64,000 nucleotides of DNA from Gnetum montanum. Its lineage: Eukaryota; Streptophyta; Gnetopsida; Gnetales; Gnetaceae. This document shows positions 22,480-34,710 of this stretch, in pieces (within the stretch, counting starts at the first letter, position 1; every line of letters starts with the position of its first letter). Made by a program: the position numbers and the translations under genes. The notes beneath the pieces are model-generated. The model made no database searches. It was not told the origin of the DNA and was given only the letters and a program-made list of their open reading frames with translations. Where the stretch lies: contig MNCI01004374.1 in assembly GCA_015680685.1 (NCBI GenBank), positions 437,415 to 501,414 on the forward strand, in the 5' to 3' direction.

Positions 22480-22965
22480 AACTCATGTTGTTTTCGATTG
22501 GATCAAGGTTGACCATCTTTTCACAAAATGATTTAACCTAGGAAGTCCACTCATTTACCTATAGATCGTTGGACATGAGCCATGCAAGGCTCTTCTTGAT
22601 TCTAGTTCTGGTGTCAATCTCATCTCCCATGACATGTACAAACCCTGGAACCTACCACCTCTCAAGAAGAGCAACATTTGTTTAGAATTGGTAGACTAGT
22701 CAATTACTATTCCTCTGTGGTTAGTAGAAGACATTATGACCACGATTTGTAGATGGGCTTATCCTACTAATTTTTGGTGATCAAGGTTGAGAATTGCAAA
22801 GGTGACCTCCCCATCATTATGGGAAGAGTTTGGTTAAGCATGGTCAATGTGCAAATAAAAATAAGGGAAATATCCAATAAAAATGAATTTGGAAAGTTGG
22901 AGAAGAAGTGTATTTCATGCATCATGTACAGTGATAACAAGTGTAATTATGTGCAAAAGATTTGA
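22480..22965 (+). pseudogene. Element C protease
   Basis: The active-site word LLDSSSGVNLI lies at about 22593-22625, with one extra Ser compared with element D (LLDSGSGVNVV). The C-terminal block KGDLPIIMGRVWLS (22798-22839) is the LGRxWL dimer motif. Many stops occur in the middle. It is followed by a linker before RT. Confidence 0.7.
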
Positions 22966-23329
22966 TCCATCATGCAAAAGATTTAAAGCATGCAATCAAT
23001 GTGCATAAGAAATAAATATTTAATGGTGTTTGTACACAGCTAACTCAAAAAGCAACACATGATGCATGGAACCAACTAAAATCCTAAAATGTGCTTATGT
23101 TGAAGGCATGGATGAACTTGAAAAAGTTCATCATGAACTCTTTGATGATAAAAATGATGATACCTATTGGGAAGAGTTGGAAATCCTTGATAACTTCAAG
23201 CAGGAGCCCTTGGAGTTGAAAACTCTACCAACGAACATGAAGTATGCATTCTTAAACAATGGTAAGTTGGTCATAATTAATACCAAACTTGCTCCTAAAT
23301 AAAAAGAAAGGTTGTTAAAGGTGGTTAAA

Positions 23330-24723
23330 AAATGGCCAACAACCTTTGCTTGGTCATATTCCAAGCTAACAGGAATCAATCCAAGGATATGCCAACATTG
23401 CATTTACACCAACCTAGCCATGAAGCCAAGAAGGCAGCCACAGAGATGGTTAAACCCCAAATTAAACTAGATTATCATGAAGGAAATAGAGCAACTCCTC
23501 AAGGTGGGTTTATCTATCCCATCATAGATAGTGAGTGGGTTAGTCTACTAGTAATCGTGCCAAAGAAAGATGGTAAGTGGTAAGTCTACATTGACTTTAG
23601 GCTATTAACCATGGCAACATTTAAAGATCATTTTTCATTGCCATTTGTGGACCAAGTATTGGATACTATCTCTAGGCATTACTATTATAGCTTCTTGGAT
23701 GATTATAGTGGCTATAACCAAATCCAAATTGCACCAGAAGATCAAGCCAAGATAACATTCATAAGTCCTTAGGGGACTTTTGCATATTGTGAGGTGCCAT
23801 TTGATCTATGCAATGCCCCTACAACATTTCAACACCTAGTCCTTAGCATCTTCCAGTAGCAGATCGATAGTGGTGTGGATTTTTTTACAAATGACTTCTC
23901 CACCTATGAAGCTACATTTGAGTAAGCCTTGGACCACCTTGAGCAAGTATTGAAAAGATGTATGGAAACAAATATATGACTCAACTGGCAAAAGAGCCAC
24001 TTGATGGTCCAAGAAGGCATTGTATTAAGGCATAAAATCACTCAAAAAGAGATTGAGGTAGACTTTGAAAAAATAAGGGTCATCCAAGAAATAACCCACC
24101 AACCAAAAATCATTAAAGATGTTTGATCATTCCTTAGACACATTGGCTACTATTGACAATTCATAGAGAATTTCTCTAAGATCGCAAAACTATTGGTAGA
24201 GTTTACAAAGAAAGATGCATCTTTCATTTGCACCAGGAAATGTAAACAAGCATTCCAAAAATTAAAGGAGAAACTCATAGAAACACCATTTCTATAGGCA
24301 TTAGACTGGTCTAGACAATTTCACATCATGACAGATGCATCTAACTATACCTTGGAAGTTGTGTTCATGTAGTTGGAAGATAAGAAATGCCCATACTACA
24401 TCCATTGCATGAGTTGAAGAATTGTGTGAGCACAATTAAATTACACCACCATGGAGAAGGTACTAATGACAGTGGTGTATGATCTTGAAAAGTTTAGGCA
24501 CTATGTGCTTGGCTACAAAATATTTGTGCACATGGACCACAGTGCAATCCACTTCATCATGAACAAGCTAATGGTGAGCCCTCGTATCATACAATGGTTC
24601 GTGATCTTGCAAAAATTTGATGTCACAATGGTAGATAAAAAAGAAATTGAGAATGTGATCGCTGACCACCTTTCTTGGTTAAGATGGGATAATAAAGAAG
24701 AGGAGAGCCCACTGTCTGATTAG
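23330..24723 (+). pseudogene. Element C reverse transcriptase and RNase H
   Basis: RT motifs in order: GGFIYPIIDSEWVS, VPKKDGKW, then YSFLDDYSGYNQIQIAPEDQ, then GTFAYCEVPFDLCNAPTTF. The YxDD position reads FFTNDF, so the catalytic pair is lost. RNase H shows DASNYTLEVVF, the TTMEKVLMTVVYDLEKFRHY block, MDHSAIHFIM and IADHLSWL (24655-24680). The last ~270 bp is open (24451-24723). Stops elsewhere are mostly TAG and TGA in place of Gln, Trp or Arg codons. The style fits Athila-type gypsy. Confidence 0.85.
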
Positions 24724-24869
24724 TTTCTAGATGAAATCCTTTTTACATGAGTAATAAATGACCAAATGTCTATAGAAATAACCTGGTACAATGGCATCCT
24801 TACCTATATTCTTACTCAAGAGATGCAACAAGATCTTAAATTCAGAAAGAAGCAACAATTTCTTCATTA

Positions 24870-25640
24870 GGCCAAATACTTCATGGAAATTAATGGACGC
24901 CTTTACAAGGTGTGTGCTAATGGCTTGATTCGTTGGTGTGTCCTTGATGAAGATCAATTGCACATTCTCCAGGATGCTAACAAGGGACCTTGTAGATGTC
25001 ACTATGTAGGGAAACACATGGCCATAAAAATCCTGATGGCAGGATACTATTGGCCTAAAATCTTTAGGAATGCCCACTAGTTTGTCCAATCGTGTGAATG
25101 TTATCAATGAGATGGTGGGATGACCACTCAAATGGAAGGTCCTCAACAATGGATTCAACCACTAGAGCCTTTTGACATATGGGGCATTGACTTCATTGGT
25201 TCCATCACATCCATGTTTAATGAAAAGGTGTATATCATCATGGTAGTTGAATACTGCACAAAATGGATAGAAGCAGTAATGGTTACTATTTGTGCATCAT
25301 CCACTACTACTAGATTTATACAACAAAATGTTGTAAACAAGTTTGGGGGTGCCACATGAACTAATTTCTAACAATGGAACTTATTTCATAGGTGGCACTT
25401 TTAGAAAATTGATGCAATGCTTGGGGGTTGAACATAAATTAACAACACCCTACCATCCCAAAGCCAATGGTCAAGTAGAGGTAATTAACCAAGAGATCAC
25501 AATGATCTTAACAAGAATCATAAGCAAATATAAGAGAGATTGGAGTACCAAACTCAATGATGCCCCTAGGCCTATTTCTCAACATGGAAACTCCCTATTG
25601 GCTACTCTCCCTACACATTAGTGTATGGAAAACTTACATG
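24870..25640 (+). pseudogene. Element C integrase
   Basis: The zinc region GKHMAIKILMAGYYWPKIF...C.C is at about 25010-25110. The core has FDIWGIDFIG (Asp), then ISNNGTYF, where the second catalytic Asp is Asn, and PKANGQVEVINQEI (Glu retained). A frameshift at about 25352 separates the first two motifs. The C-terminal part is unclear. Confidence 0.8.
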
Positions 25641-25644
25641 CTCC

Positions 25645-27644
25645 TGATCCAGTTTAAGCTTTGTACACTCTTAACAGCTTGTGATCTGGATCTTGACCTA
25701 AGTATAGCATAGAAAGAAAGATTAATAAACTTGAATGTGCTAGATGAAAACTGATTGGTGACCCTATCTTTGAATAAGGTTCACAAGGCATTCAGTAAGC
25801 AATGTCATGTCCTTGAAATATGAAAAGTAACATTTTAACTAAGTGATAAGGCTTTCTATTGGAACCCCACACATGTACCCAAGAAGATAAAATTCTAAAT
25901 GCTATGGGAGGGACCTTATATAATCGATCAAATCTTTTCCTCTGGGTCCATGTTACTCTACAAACTAGAAAGCACAAAGAAAAAGCAGTTGGTCAACATT
26001 CAACAAGTAAAACCTTTCCTAGAGCCAAGACAAGCCAATGCAACCACCTCCTCAGCGGATGGACAACCACATTCCATTTTCTGGATCTTCTCCTTCAAAC
26101 TCATTTTTGGGGGAGATGACCATCCATGCTAATGATCCATATGGCTTCTCAGTTTTTCTACCTTTTTTTTGTTTTTCACATTTTTGATTTTACAAGTTAT
26201 TTATTTTACAAATTTTTGATTTTTAAAATTTTTCCAATTTTTCACCATGTTAGTACCTTTGAACTTTTCTTGATTCTGTTACACTTTCTTATATATTTTA
26301 CACTTTCATTATTTTTGCTAATAAAAGTGCATTATTGCTACATGACACAGTGTCATTGTTACTGTTTGCTAATGATGGTTTGTGCTTAATGTTGTGATTG
26401 TCGATGTCTAGTTTCTATTTTTGAATTATGATGTCTAATGACTATGACATGGATTATTTTTCATGGAATAGGAAGTAAGTCCATGTCATTTGCCCACCCA
26501 ATAAACTCTATGATTTTCCTTGTTCTAGGAGTTTGAGATCCCTTCCATTAATGAAATTTTTGATCAATTGATAACCTTGGTAGTTCTAGAATTGGGAAAG
26601 ATTCAAAGGTTTGTAGAGGGTGTGACTTCAAGGGGACTCAATACTCCATGTACTCTTCTGCTTACTTGAGTGCGTGGATGTTCTTCATGAACTTCTTATC
26701 ATTCCATTCCAACCACTAATAGGAAGTTAAATAAAGTGTTTGCATGGTGTGGTTTCCATCTAAAACTTTAACAAAAAAAAATGATGGGAATTCAAATCAC
26801 ATCCTTTAGAAATAATAAAAAAATAACTCTTTGCATGGTGTGGTTCTCATTTCAAAAACAATGATGGAAATTCAAAGTAAACCCTTTAGACAAATAAACG
26901 GGCTACAAGCACTGGTTATGGAACTAGAACGACATGCACCCATGCTTGAAGGTCTCCTCTAACTAAGGCCCGCTCTCTCTCACACTTCTTACTACTTTTT
27001 TCTTCTCATTTTGGAATGGCTGTTGTTTTATGAGAGCACTCTTGTGTCTTGAGTAGGTGGATCGATCTTGAAGTAACAATGCGAAGTCACTGAAAGAGGC
27101 TGGTGTTGGTATGGAATAAGGATGGATTTTCTTAGGTCATTTTAAACACATATTTCATAAGGGACTTCTCACAACCTTAGCTTAGAATTCCATCTCACCT
27201 TCCCAGTCATTCATCTATGCTACCATACCTCACCTCATTGCCAATTTCTATGTTATACCTAATGTCTTAATTTGACGTGTTGAAATTCTTGGATAGATTC
27301 TTTTTGGTTGGTCCTTAGCTTTTCATGACCATTAATTAACTATGGGGCCCATAGACTACTTAGTTGGGATTATGTAAGGGAAACAAGGGCATGAGCCTGC
27401 TATGTGAAGGACCCACTTGCATATCTCTTGGTTTGGTTAGGTAAGTCTCTTACCTTTGACATTGTTTTCGCATATTCCATTGTGCATACCACTCTGTGCT
27501 CCTTGAACTTTCATTTTCCACCCCATTGTTATTTTTTCTCTTAATTTTCTTAATTTTTGGGACTTCAACAACCTCTTCTTACATTTTCATCATGTTTGTG
27601 GCTGTTTGGGCTTCCATTGACCCTAATTTTGTTCAAAATATCTT
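25645..27644 (+). other. Element C 3' noncoding block shared with element D
   Basis: After integrase no coding is convincing. Several stretches match the 3' region of element D on the opposite strand. They are the GGGGGAGATG plus T-rich tract (26108-26260 against 32990-32700), the GTGTGACTTCAAGG word (26620 against 32445) and the GGGCTACAAGCACTGGTTATG block (26898 against 32190). This marks a roughly 1.3-kb conserved untranslated region. Confidence 0.6.
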
Positions 27645-27900
27645 TGTAATTTTTAAGTTTTGACTAAGTCAATGAAAGTCCATGGTGGTAAATAGCTATG
27701 TCAACAAGGCCCCATTAATGTAGTGGACCACATCAACTAGGCCCCATCAATGCAGTACAAAAATACTATAAATACCATCGAACACTTATGAATTTGTCAC
27801 ATTTGGTCCATAATGCCTAAGGAGTTTTTGCAATTTTTAGAGGCCAAAACATTCTTGAGCTTATAACTCTTATACCGTTTATCCAAATCATCTTATTCTT
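27645..27900 (+). repeat. Element C 3' LTR remnant
   Basis: It matches 1886-2300 in blocks: CAACAAGGCCCCATTAATG, a second CAACTAGGCCCCAT, TATA box ACTATAAATACC (27766) and a TTCTTGAGC word. It stops near 27900, so it is truncated. Confidence 0.5.
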
Positions 27901-28689
27901 TGATCCTACAATTATTGGAGGTAAGCTTTTAATGCTATTTAAACATAAATTAAGGAATTAAATTAAGATATAATAATTTCCTATGAAAAAAAAGAAATAT
28001 ACCAAAGCATTTACAATATTTAAGGGAGAGATTAAAGGTGTACTAAGGTTAGAAATGTAGTAATCATAAGACATAGCTATACTAAAATAAATAAGGGATA
28101 CTGTGGGCTTAAGTATAGAAGTATATCTAGTAATAAAATTAGAGAAGTTAATTGTATGAAACATGGAGTTAGAGGATAATATCTAACAATTCACAAACTA
28201 CCTATGAACTCTAAGTGGAAATTAAAAATCTTAAGAACTATATGAAGGATCTTAATCTATAGAAAAATAATTCGATAGAGATCTTTAACATAGAGAGAAA
28301 CAAGATGCAAGCCATAATGAGTGATTTACTAGAATAACTTATCACTAATAGTTTCATGATCCATTATGCATAGTTGTAATATTTGCTTCAAGTAAGGGTT
28401 ATGAACTCCAATCTAGTTCCACTATGATGCCATCATTACTCTTAACTATTTTTAATGAGGTTCAAGGAGAAGTTTAGAAGAATTGTACTAAACCTAAGAT
28501 AAAAGAACCATCTTAGGATGTTGCATTATCATAATCGAGTACTTATGTAGTTTAAGGAGAATTTAAGGTGAAGGATTCAACTCTAAAAATACAAGAATAA
28601 AAAACCATTTTTGATAATCTCATAAGTGAAGATATATACTATTTTATTGACTAATGATATATGTTGATTGACATTTTTGTACAACCTTG
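27901..28689. other. AT-rich stretch, nothing recognised
   Basis: Short ORFs only, low complexity. It may include decayed 5' sequence of the RTE LINE that follows, but I cannot show it. Confidence 0.4.
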
Positions 28690-29617
28690 AAAAGGATGAG
28701 TTTGTTGGATGACATAATTATTTAATAAAATTTTAAAAAATGGATAATTGCCAATAATTTCATAAAAGAATATATTTTTTCCATTTAAAAAAATAAAGGA
28801 AATCTATAAATTATGCAAACTATAGAGGGATCAAGCTAATGAGGCATACTATAAAGCTTTGGGAGAGAGTTAGAGAGTAGCATCTTAGACATGAATCAAT
28901 AGTATCAAATAATTAATTTGGTTTTATGCTAGGAAGTTCTGCTATAAATGCTATTTTTTTGATAAAATAATTGTTGAAGAAATTTAAAAAACATAGAAAA
29001 AACCTACATATGATCTTCATTCACTTGGAAAAGTCATATGATAGAGTGCCTAGAGATATTATTTAGTAGGAATTGTGAAGGAAAAATATCCTTGATAAAT
29101 ATATTAAAGTGATTAAAGACATGTATGAAGGAGCTACTTATGGAATAACATTTGATTTTCTAGCCATAGTAGTTCTATATCAAGGATTTACAATTAGCCT
29201 ATACTTATTTGTCATTATTATGGATGAATTAATAAAGAAAATATAAGATGAAACCCCTTGGTTTGTGCTCTTTGTAGATAATATTATGTTGGTGGATATA
29301 GCTCAAGAAAATCTTACTTCTAAAATTAAGAAGTGAAGATATTCTCTAGAATAAAAAGGATTAAAAATGAGTAGAAGATAGAATATATGAAATGAAATTT
29401 TAATAATAACATAAATGATAGTGAAATACAAGTGGAAATTCAAGGCAAAAAAGTCCCTCACCAAAAATAGTTTCACTACCTAAAATCAATCTTTCGATTA
29501 GATGGTGAAATTGATAAATAAATATCTAGATCTTTATACAGGTGAATGATAAAAAAGAAATCATGTAGATAACCTGATTTTGTTGGGACAAGGCTAGGAT
29601 GATGATGATGATGTAAC
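28690..29617 (+). mobile_element. RTE-type LINE, 3' fragment with reverse transcriptase
   Basis: Degraded RT motifs in family order: KNKGN, then NYRGIKLMRHTIKLWERV (28825), FGFMPGRSTINAIF-like (28920), HMIFIHLEKSYDRVPRDI (29010), YEGATYG, then LFVDNIMLV (29270), where the DD pair reads DN. The tail ends in GCTAGGATGATGATGATGATG (29598-29617), the short tandem 3' end typical of plant RTE LINEs. 5'-truncated with many stops. Confidence 0.85.
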
Positions 29618-30032
29618 CTCCATCATTTGATTATGAAGTCAATTAATCTTTTATTTACCATGATAGAATATTTTTCTTTTCTATGGTTTATAAATTAATT
29701 ATTTTTGCAGTATATTTCAAAGGATATAGTTACCTCTAAGATGTCCAAATAGTTTTTCTTACATTTCAAGAATTGTTTAATAATGACCAAAATGAGTTGT
29801 AACATTCATTTGGAAAAGAAACACTACTTACTATTACATTTTATTAATACTTATTTTCTTTACTAGTTTGATATTATGTTGGTAATTCTTAGGATTCATG
29901 ATGATCATTTGAAAATGAAATTTTATCTTGAAATTTTGTTGAAGGACATTACTTTACATTGTTGGTGGTGTTTATGAATATGTAATTTTTATAGTTTTAT
30001 GAAGACAAGTTATGATGTAGTGATCTTTTATA
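29618..30032. other. AT-rich spacer, nothing recognised
   Basis: No ORF, repeat or motif that I can support between the LINE tail and the TSD of element E. Confidence 0.5.
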
Positions 30033-30037
30033 CTTCA
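30033..30037. repeat. Target-site duplication of element E, left
   Basis: CTTCA before the left LTR; the same bases follow the right LTR at 42495-42499. Confidence 0.88.
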
Positions 30038-30269
30038 TGTGACATCTCATTCCTAGATCTCATGGTAAACATGAGATATACACTATATTAGACATTACGC
30101 ATAAGACAATAATGTAACAAACATCAAATATATGTAAGATTTGGCATTAAGCATAAATAAAATAATAGGAAAAATGCATAATAAAAAAGAGAAGAATGCT
30201 TTATTAATGTGGAATAGTGTATCTAGATCATGCTCTAAGATTATCCTTGGGGTTTTCTTCCTTTGACAT
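30038..30269 (-). repeat. Element E left LTR, first piece
   Basis: It matches 41922-42160 (for example ATTAGACATTA.GCATAAGACAA, and GAAGAATGCTT.ATTAATGTG). It is cut at GACAT by element D and resumes at 37121. Confidence 0.85.
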
Positions 30270-30951
30270 TGATGAGTGGTGAGGTACCCCTACACTCAAC
30301 CATACGAAACGAGCGTAGCACGNGCGTAACGCACGTGCTCGAAGTGGTCATACTGAGGCACTTAACTAGACTAAACATAATGAGCATCCATTCCTTGACT
30401 AGCCGTACACATCCTTAGATGCTCATAATCAAGTTGTACTCATTCCGCATTCTAGGAGTTGAGGGTGAGAGAATCTAATTGCGATGAGCAACCGATTCCT
30501 TGATTAGCCGTACACATCCGTAAATGCTCGTAATCAAGTCGTACTCATGCCGCGTTACTACAGGGTAATAAATAACAGGTAGGAAATAACATGTAAGAAA
30601 TAACAAGTAATAAAATCCTATTCCATGCACTACAAGGTTTATCCACAAAGCTCATCTTTATTGCCGTACATTGTGTTCAGGTACAATGTCGCTCGAATAA
30701 AGATCCGTTCACTTGGGGACTCCTACTGTGGGCACATGGAAAATATTCTATCTCTAGAGTGATTAATCTGCTAGAGTTTCCCTACTTCTAGCCTAGGATG
30801 GGAAATAAGGGGAGTGCTGCCTCTTATTTATAGATTTGGCGGTAGATCGCGATATCACGTACGAGACATCGTAGGGGACGACGTGATATCGCATGGGATG
30901 CGATATCGCGATGGCTGCGATATCATGGCTCATGCGAATCGTATCTCATCA
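30270..30951 (-). repeat. Element D left LTR (3' LTR)
   Basis: From 30324 it is nearly identical to 36515-37120. It ends TCTCATCA. A - strand TATA box (CTATAAATAAG) is at 30833-30823. It holds several GCGATATCGC-like palindromes at 30845-30935. The N at 30323 interrupts it, and the first 54 bases have no match in the right copy. Confidence 0.8.
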
Positions 30952-33060
30952 TACCCCCATGACTGAATGAAAACTCGTCCTCGAGTTCCTTACAATAATA
31001 TCGGGAAGGTATGGAATTATTGAGGAGAATGGAACTAATGGGATGACATGTGAACGGATCATCATTATAAGACTTGACAAAACTGGTGTTCATGACAACA
31101 AGGGTGAACGCCTTATTACAATGACATCAGGCCTTAGTTGGCAGTTGAGAAAGAAAGAGAGAGAGAGAAAGAAGTGTTGCTGTTGCCAATGCCAAGATTG
31201 CGCCTTCTGTTATCTGTCGGTAAGTGCTTCATTGATCTTGCTCCTTGGATAGCTGCTTCCCACACAGTTCCATTCCAAGTGTTTGCTCCAGATCCAATCC
31301 GTTGTTGTATGATCACCATCTGCACACACAACACAATCTTATATTAGCAAGGTAAATGAATCATCATGTAATTGATACCTTGCTTCGGTGTAAGTTCATT
31401 GGCTAGGTTGTGGTATGGCTAATATGGATCTGGGGATATATTAATGATGACTATCGAAGGTGTAAGGGTTAGGAAGAAAATCAAAAATTTTGGGATTAGG
31501 AGAAAATCGAAAAATCGGGCCCCATACCCCCATGACTAATCGCGAACCTTCGGTAGCATTAGAATGGAGAAAAGAAAGGAGTAAGAAAGATAGATAAAAA
31601 GGAACAACTAAAAACATCAGTGAAATGGATGTCAAGATGGTAATGATCAAAATAAAATTAATTGCAAAATGTTAAGGGAAAGAATTTAACTAATGCCCCA
31701 AATAGGAATGTCAGTGGGTCCTCCCCAAAGCAGGCTCATTTCCTTAATGACCTGACAAACCCACATTCAAAGAGTCCATAGGCTCCAAGAATGTTATTTG
31801 AAACAAGAGTTAAAGTATTAACCACAATCATTTACCAAAAAGAAAACAACGCATCAACCAAAATATATACACTAATGATACAACCAGCAATGAGGTGAAT
31901 GATGGAGAGAAGGATGGAGAGTAGAAAATGGAATGGAATCCCAAGAACAAGGTGGTGTACAGCCCCTTGTGTGTTGCATGATTAATGTGACTTGGCAAAT
32001 CCCATTCTAAGTCTGGCCTCAAACCAACCACATCCAGTGACTTCGCATCAATGCATTCAGCTAAACCATCCATTTGAATAATAAGAATGCATCTCCAAAG
32101 AGCCACAACCATTCCGATGAAACAAAGGAGGGAATGGGAAGCGAGAAGGGCCTTAGTTGGAGCGAACACTTTTGGTTCCATAACCAGTGCTTGTAGCCCA
32201 AGTTTTATTTCTTCTAAGGGGTGTGCTTTGAATTCTCACTTTTCTTTTTCTTTTTCCTCTTTTTTTTTGTGTTTTGTTTTTTTATGTGTGAGAACCACAC
32301 CATGCAAAGAATTTTTATTTTTATTAACTCAGCTTCCGATAATTGGGTAACATCGGAATGACAAGAAAACTCAAGAAGAAAACATCTAAGCACCCAAGAG
32401 AATGACTAACACAAAATCATGAAGTTCCCTTGAAGTCACACCCTTTGCAATCCTTGAGTCCTTCCTTAGTTTGAGAAATAGCTAGTCATCAATTTGTTTA
32501 AGTTCTTATTAGAAGGGGACTATACATTTCCTAGCTGAGAGAGACCATGGAAACTGGTGGATGGATGTATGAAGTGGTCTCATTGCCTACCATATCAAAA
32601 GAAACATGCCTTAGTATCAACATTGTGACTTAAAGGTAAAAACCAAACATTAGCAATCACTATGAAAACAGTTCATACCATCGTTCCGAACACTTATTGG
32701 GTGACAAACTTACATGGTGGATCACACACACACACATACACAAAATGGAAAAAGTATAACGATGTTGTAAAAAAAAAACTAGAAAAGTTAAAGAAATTTG
32801 CAAAACAAAAATATGTAAGACAAAAACGTTGTAAAACAAAAATGTGTAAAAAAAAAAATTGAAAAAGAACTGAGGGCCCCATATAATCAGCATAGGTGGC
32901 CATCTCCCCCATGACTGAGTTGTAAGGGAGAGATATAAAATAATGAGCACCTGTTTGAATTTCTAAGAAGTGTCCAACTTCTCCCAATTGATGATCTTAG
33001 ATTAAGGGGTGGAAGTTGGCGACGCTCATATTCCAATGTATATATGCTTTTTTTATGGAC
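30952..33060 (-). other. Element D 3' noncoding block
   Basis: From 33000 down to about 31690 it matches the post-integrase region of element C. It includes a GA-rich run (31146-31172) and T-rich tracts; the apparent ORFs here are low complexity. The switch from protease-linked sequence to this block between about 33060 and 32910 is the deletion junction. Confidence 0.6.
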
Positions 33061-33075
33061 GTGGGTTTCCTTAGT

Positions 33076-33771
33076 TCATTCCATGCATATTTTTCTGCTC
33101 CTTCTAGTAGCTGTCAACCACGGGGTGTCTACTACTTGTGTGGTTGCTACACACAAGCATCTTTGTTTCAAAGTTTCAAGAGCACACCTATTACATGGAG
33201 GAATTTCCTCCATGTCGTCACCCAATGAATCAATGTATGTGATGCATGAAACTTTCCTCTTCTTGATCTTTCCATAAATATTTATCTTAGAGATTTCTAA
33301 GGAAAGATCATGGATCCTAAGACATGCATCTACTGTACTTAGCCATGCCCTTCCCATTATAATCGGGAAGTCCCTTTCGTTGTTGTTAACCTCAATCACC
33401 AGGAAATCAGCTGGGTAAGACCAACCACACATAGTGGTGATGATGTCCTCCAGCAATCCCAAGGGAATGGTGATGGACTGTTCTGCCAGCTCTAGTTAAA
33501 TGTTGCTCTTCTTAAGTTGTGGAAGGTTCCAGGTGTGATACATCTCTCATGAAACTACATTAACTCCAGAACCTGAGTCAAGAAGAGCCCTATGTGGTTT
33601 ATTTCTGGCAATTTGTAAATAGATTAAGGGACTCCCAGGGTCAGTCAGTTTCCTGGGAAGGTGGCCTACCTTGATCCAGTCAGTTATGGTATGTGTTAAC
33701 ATAACCGTATGCATTAAGCTTTGTTGGACTAAAGGGTGCTCTGAAGTGTTAGATGGTGGAGGAGTGTACAT
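33076..33771 (-). pseudogene. Element D protease
   Basis: LLDSGSGVNVVS (33580-33545) is a canonical D-S-G active site. The dimer motif ERDFPIIMGRAWLS lies near 33380. A stop and frame change separate the two ORFs. The region is followed by a linker similar to element C 22970-23070, where similarity ends. Confidence 0.8.
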
Positions 33772-34710
33772 GGGCCCAACTTCTTATGGTTGTGAGAGTT
33801 TGTCTGGGCTTTTGGTTCTGAAGAAGGATATTCTCTTTTTACAGTTATCAAAACCAGTAGCAGGTTGAATATTTACAACTCTCGAAGCGTGACGTTGCTG
33901 CAATTGAGGAGGAAGTTTCCCTTGCATTGTTGGAGCAGGAGGTGTTATGGGAACCACTTCTAGTGGAAGAGATGTGGATGGATTTGGAGGATGGTGTGGG
34001 TATGGAGTGTCTCTTGGAGGAGAAGAAGTCCTTCTGAAGTACTCCCAAACTTGGTAGTGATGGTGGGGAGTTGAGTGACTCATAGAGTCACTTGGAGAAA
34101 TCGGCTACTACACATAATATCCATAAGGGTCAGGTTTCCGGTAAGGGTACTGATGTTTCGGTGATGGAATCCCCCATGACTGTGGGTATTGCCACTACTG
34201 ATGCTATTCGATGGGCTGTGATGGATTTCCACTTGGATAATACGTTAGTGGTTGGTGGAACTGCCTTGGGTCACCTTGTGGATAAGGTAACCTTCAAGGT
34301 GTTTGCCGTTGGTTGAGTCTTGGATTAAGCACATACACCCCAGACTCCTGTAGATGTGAAATAATTGGACAACATCCCTTAGGATGGTCATAGTGGTAGA
34401 TTTCACATCCACCATCATCATCTGTGTCTAATTCCACAACCCCATCGGAGTTAGTGATTTTCCCCTTACCCTTGTTATGTGTAGGGCTTAAATCTCTTCA
34501 CTTTTTCTTACCTTTGTCACTACTTTGTTCTGCCTTAGACTCTTCTACAATTTTTAAGACAGTTTCAATTTTAGAGTCTAAGGAACTCCATACATCATCT
34601 ACCTTAGCCGCTATTTCTATTGTGAGCTTTTGAAGCGGCATGGTCTTTCTGTTCACCAACTCTTTGATTGGTGACTCATCCTCTTCATTGCAAAACTTCG
34701 CTCCCTTCTT

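Larger units (their letters stand above)
1886..27900 (+). mobile_element. Element C: Athila-like Ty3/gypsy retrotransposon (interrupted)
   Basis: On the + strand I see, in order: LTR remnant, tRNA-Asp-like primer site (2644), gag (2797-3812 and 21023-21600), protease (22480-22965), RT and RNase H (23330-24723), integrase (24870-25640), a long 3' noncoding block and a second LTR remnant. The order PR-RT-RH-IN defines Ty3/gypsy. The tRNA-Asp-type primer site, the RT style and the lack of a chromodomain suggest the Athila group. Element A sits inside gag. Stops and frameshifts occur in every domain. Outer borders are approximate because no TSD could be found. Confidence 0.75.

Noticed and set aside
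26126-26389. Hydrophobic 87-codon frame
   Set aside because: It lies in T-rich noncoding sequence after integrase. No start context or family similarity.
32660-32987. Phe-rich hydrophobic frames that look like membrane proteins
   Set aside because: They come from T-rich noncoding sequence that is shared with the untranslated region of element C.
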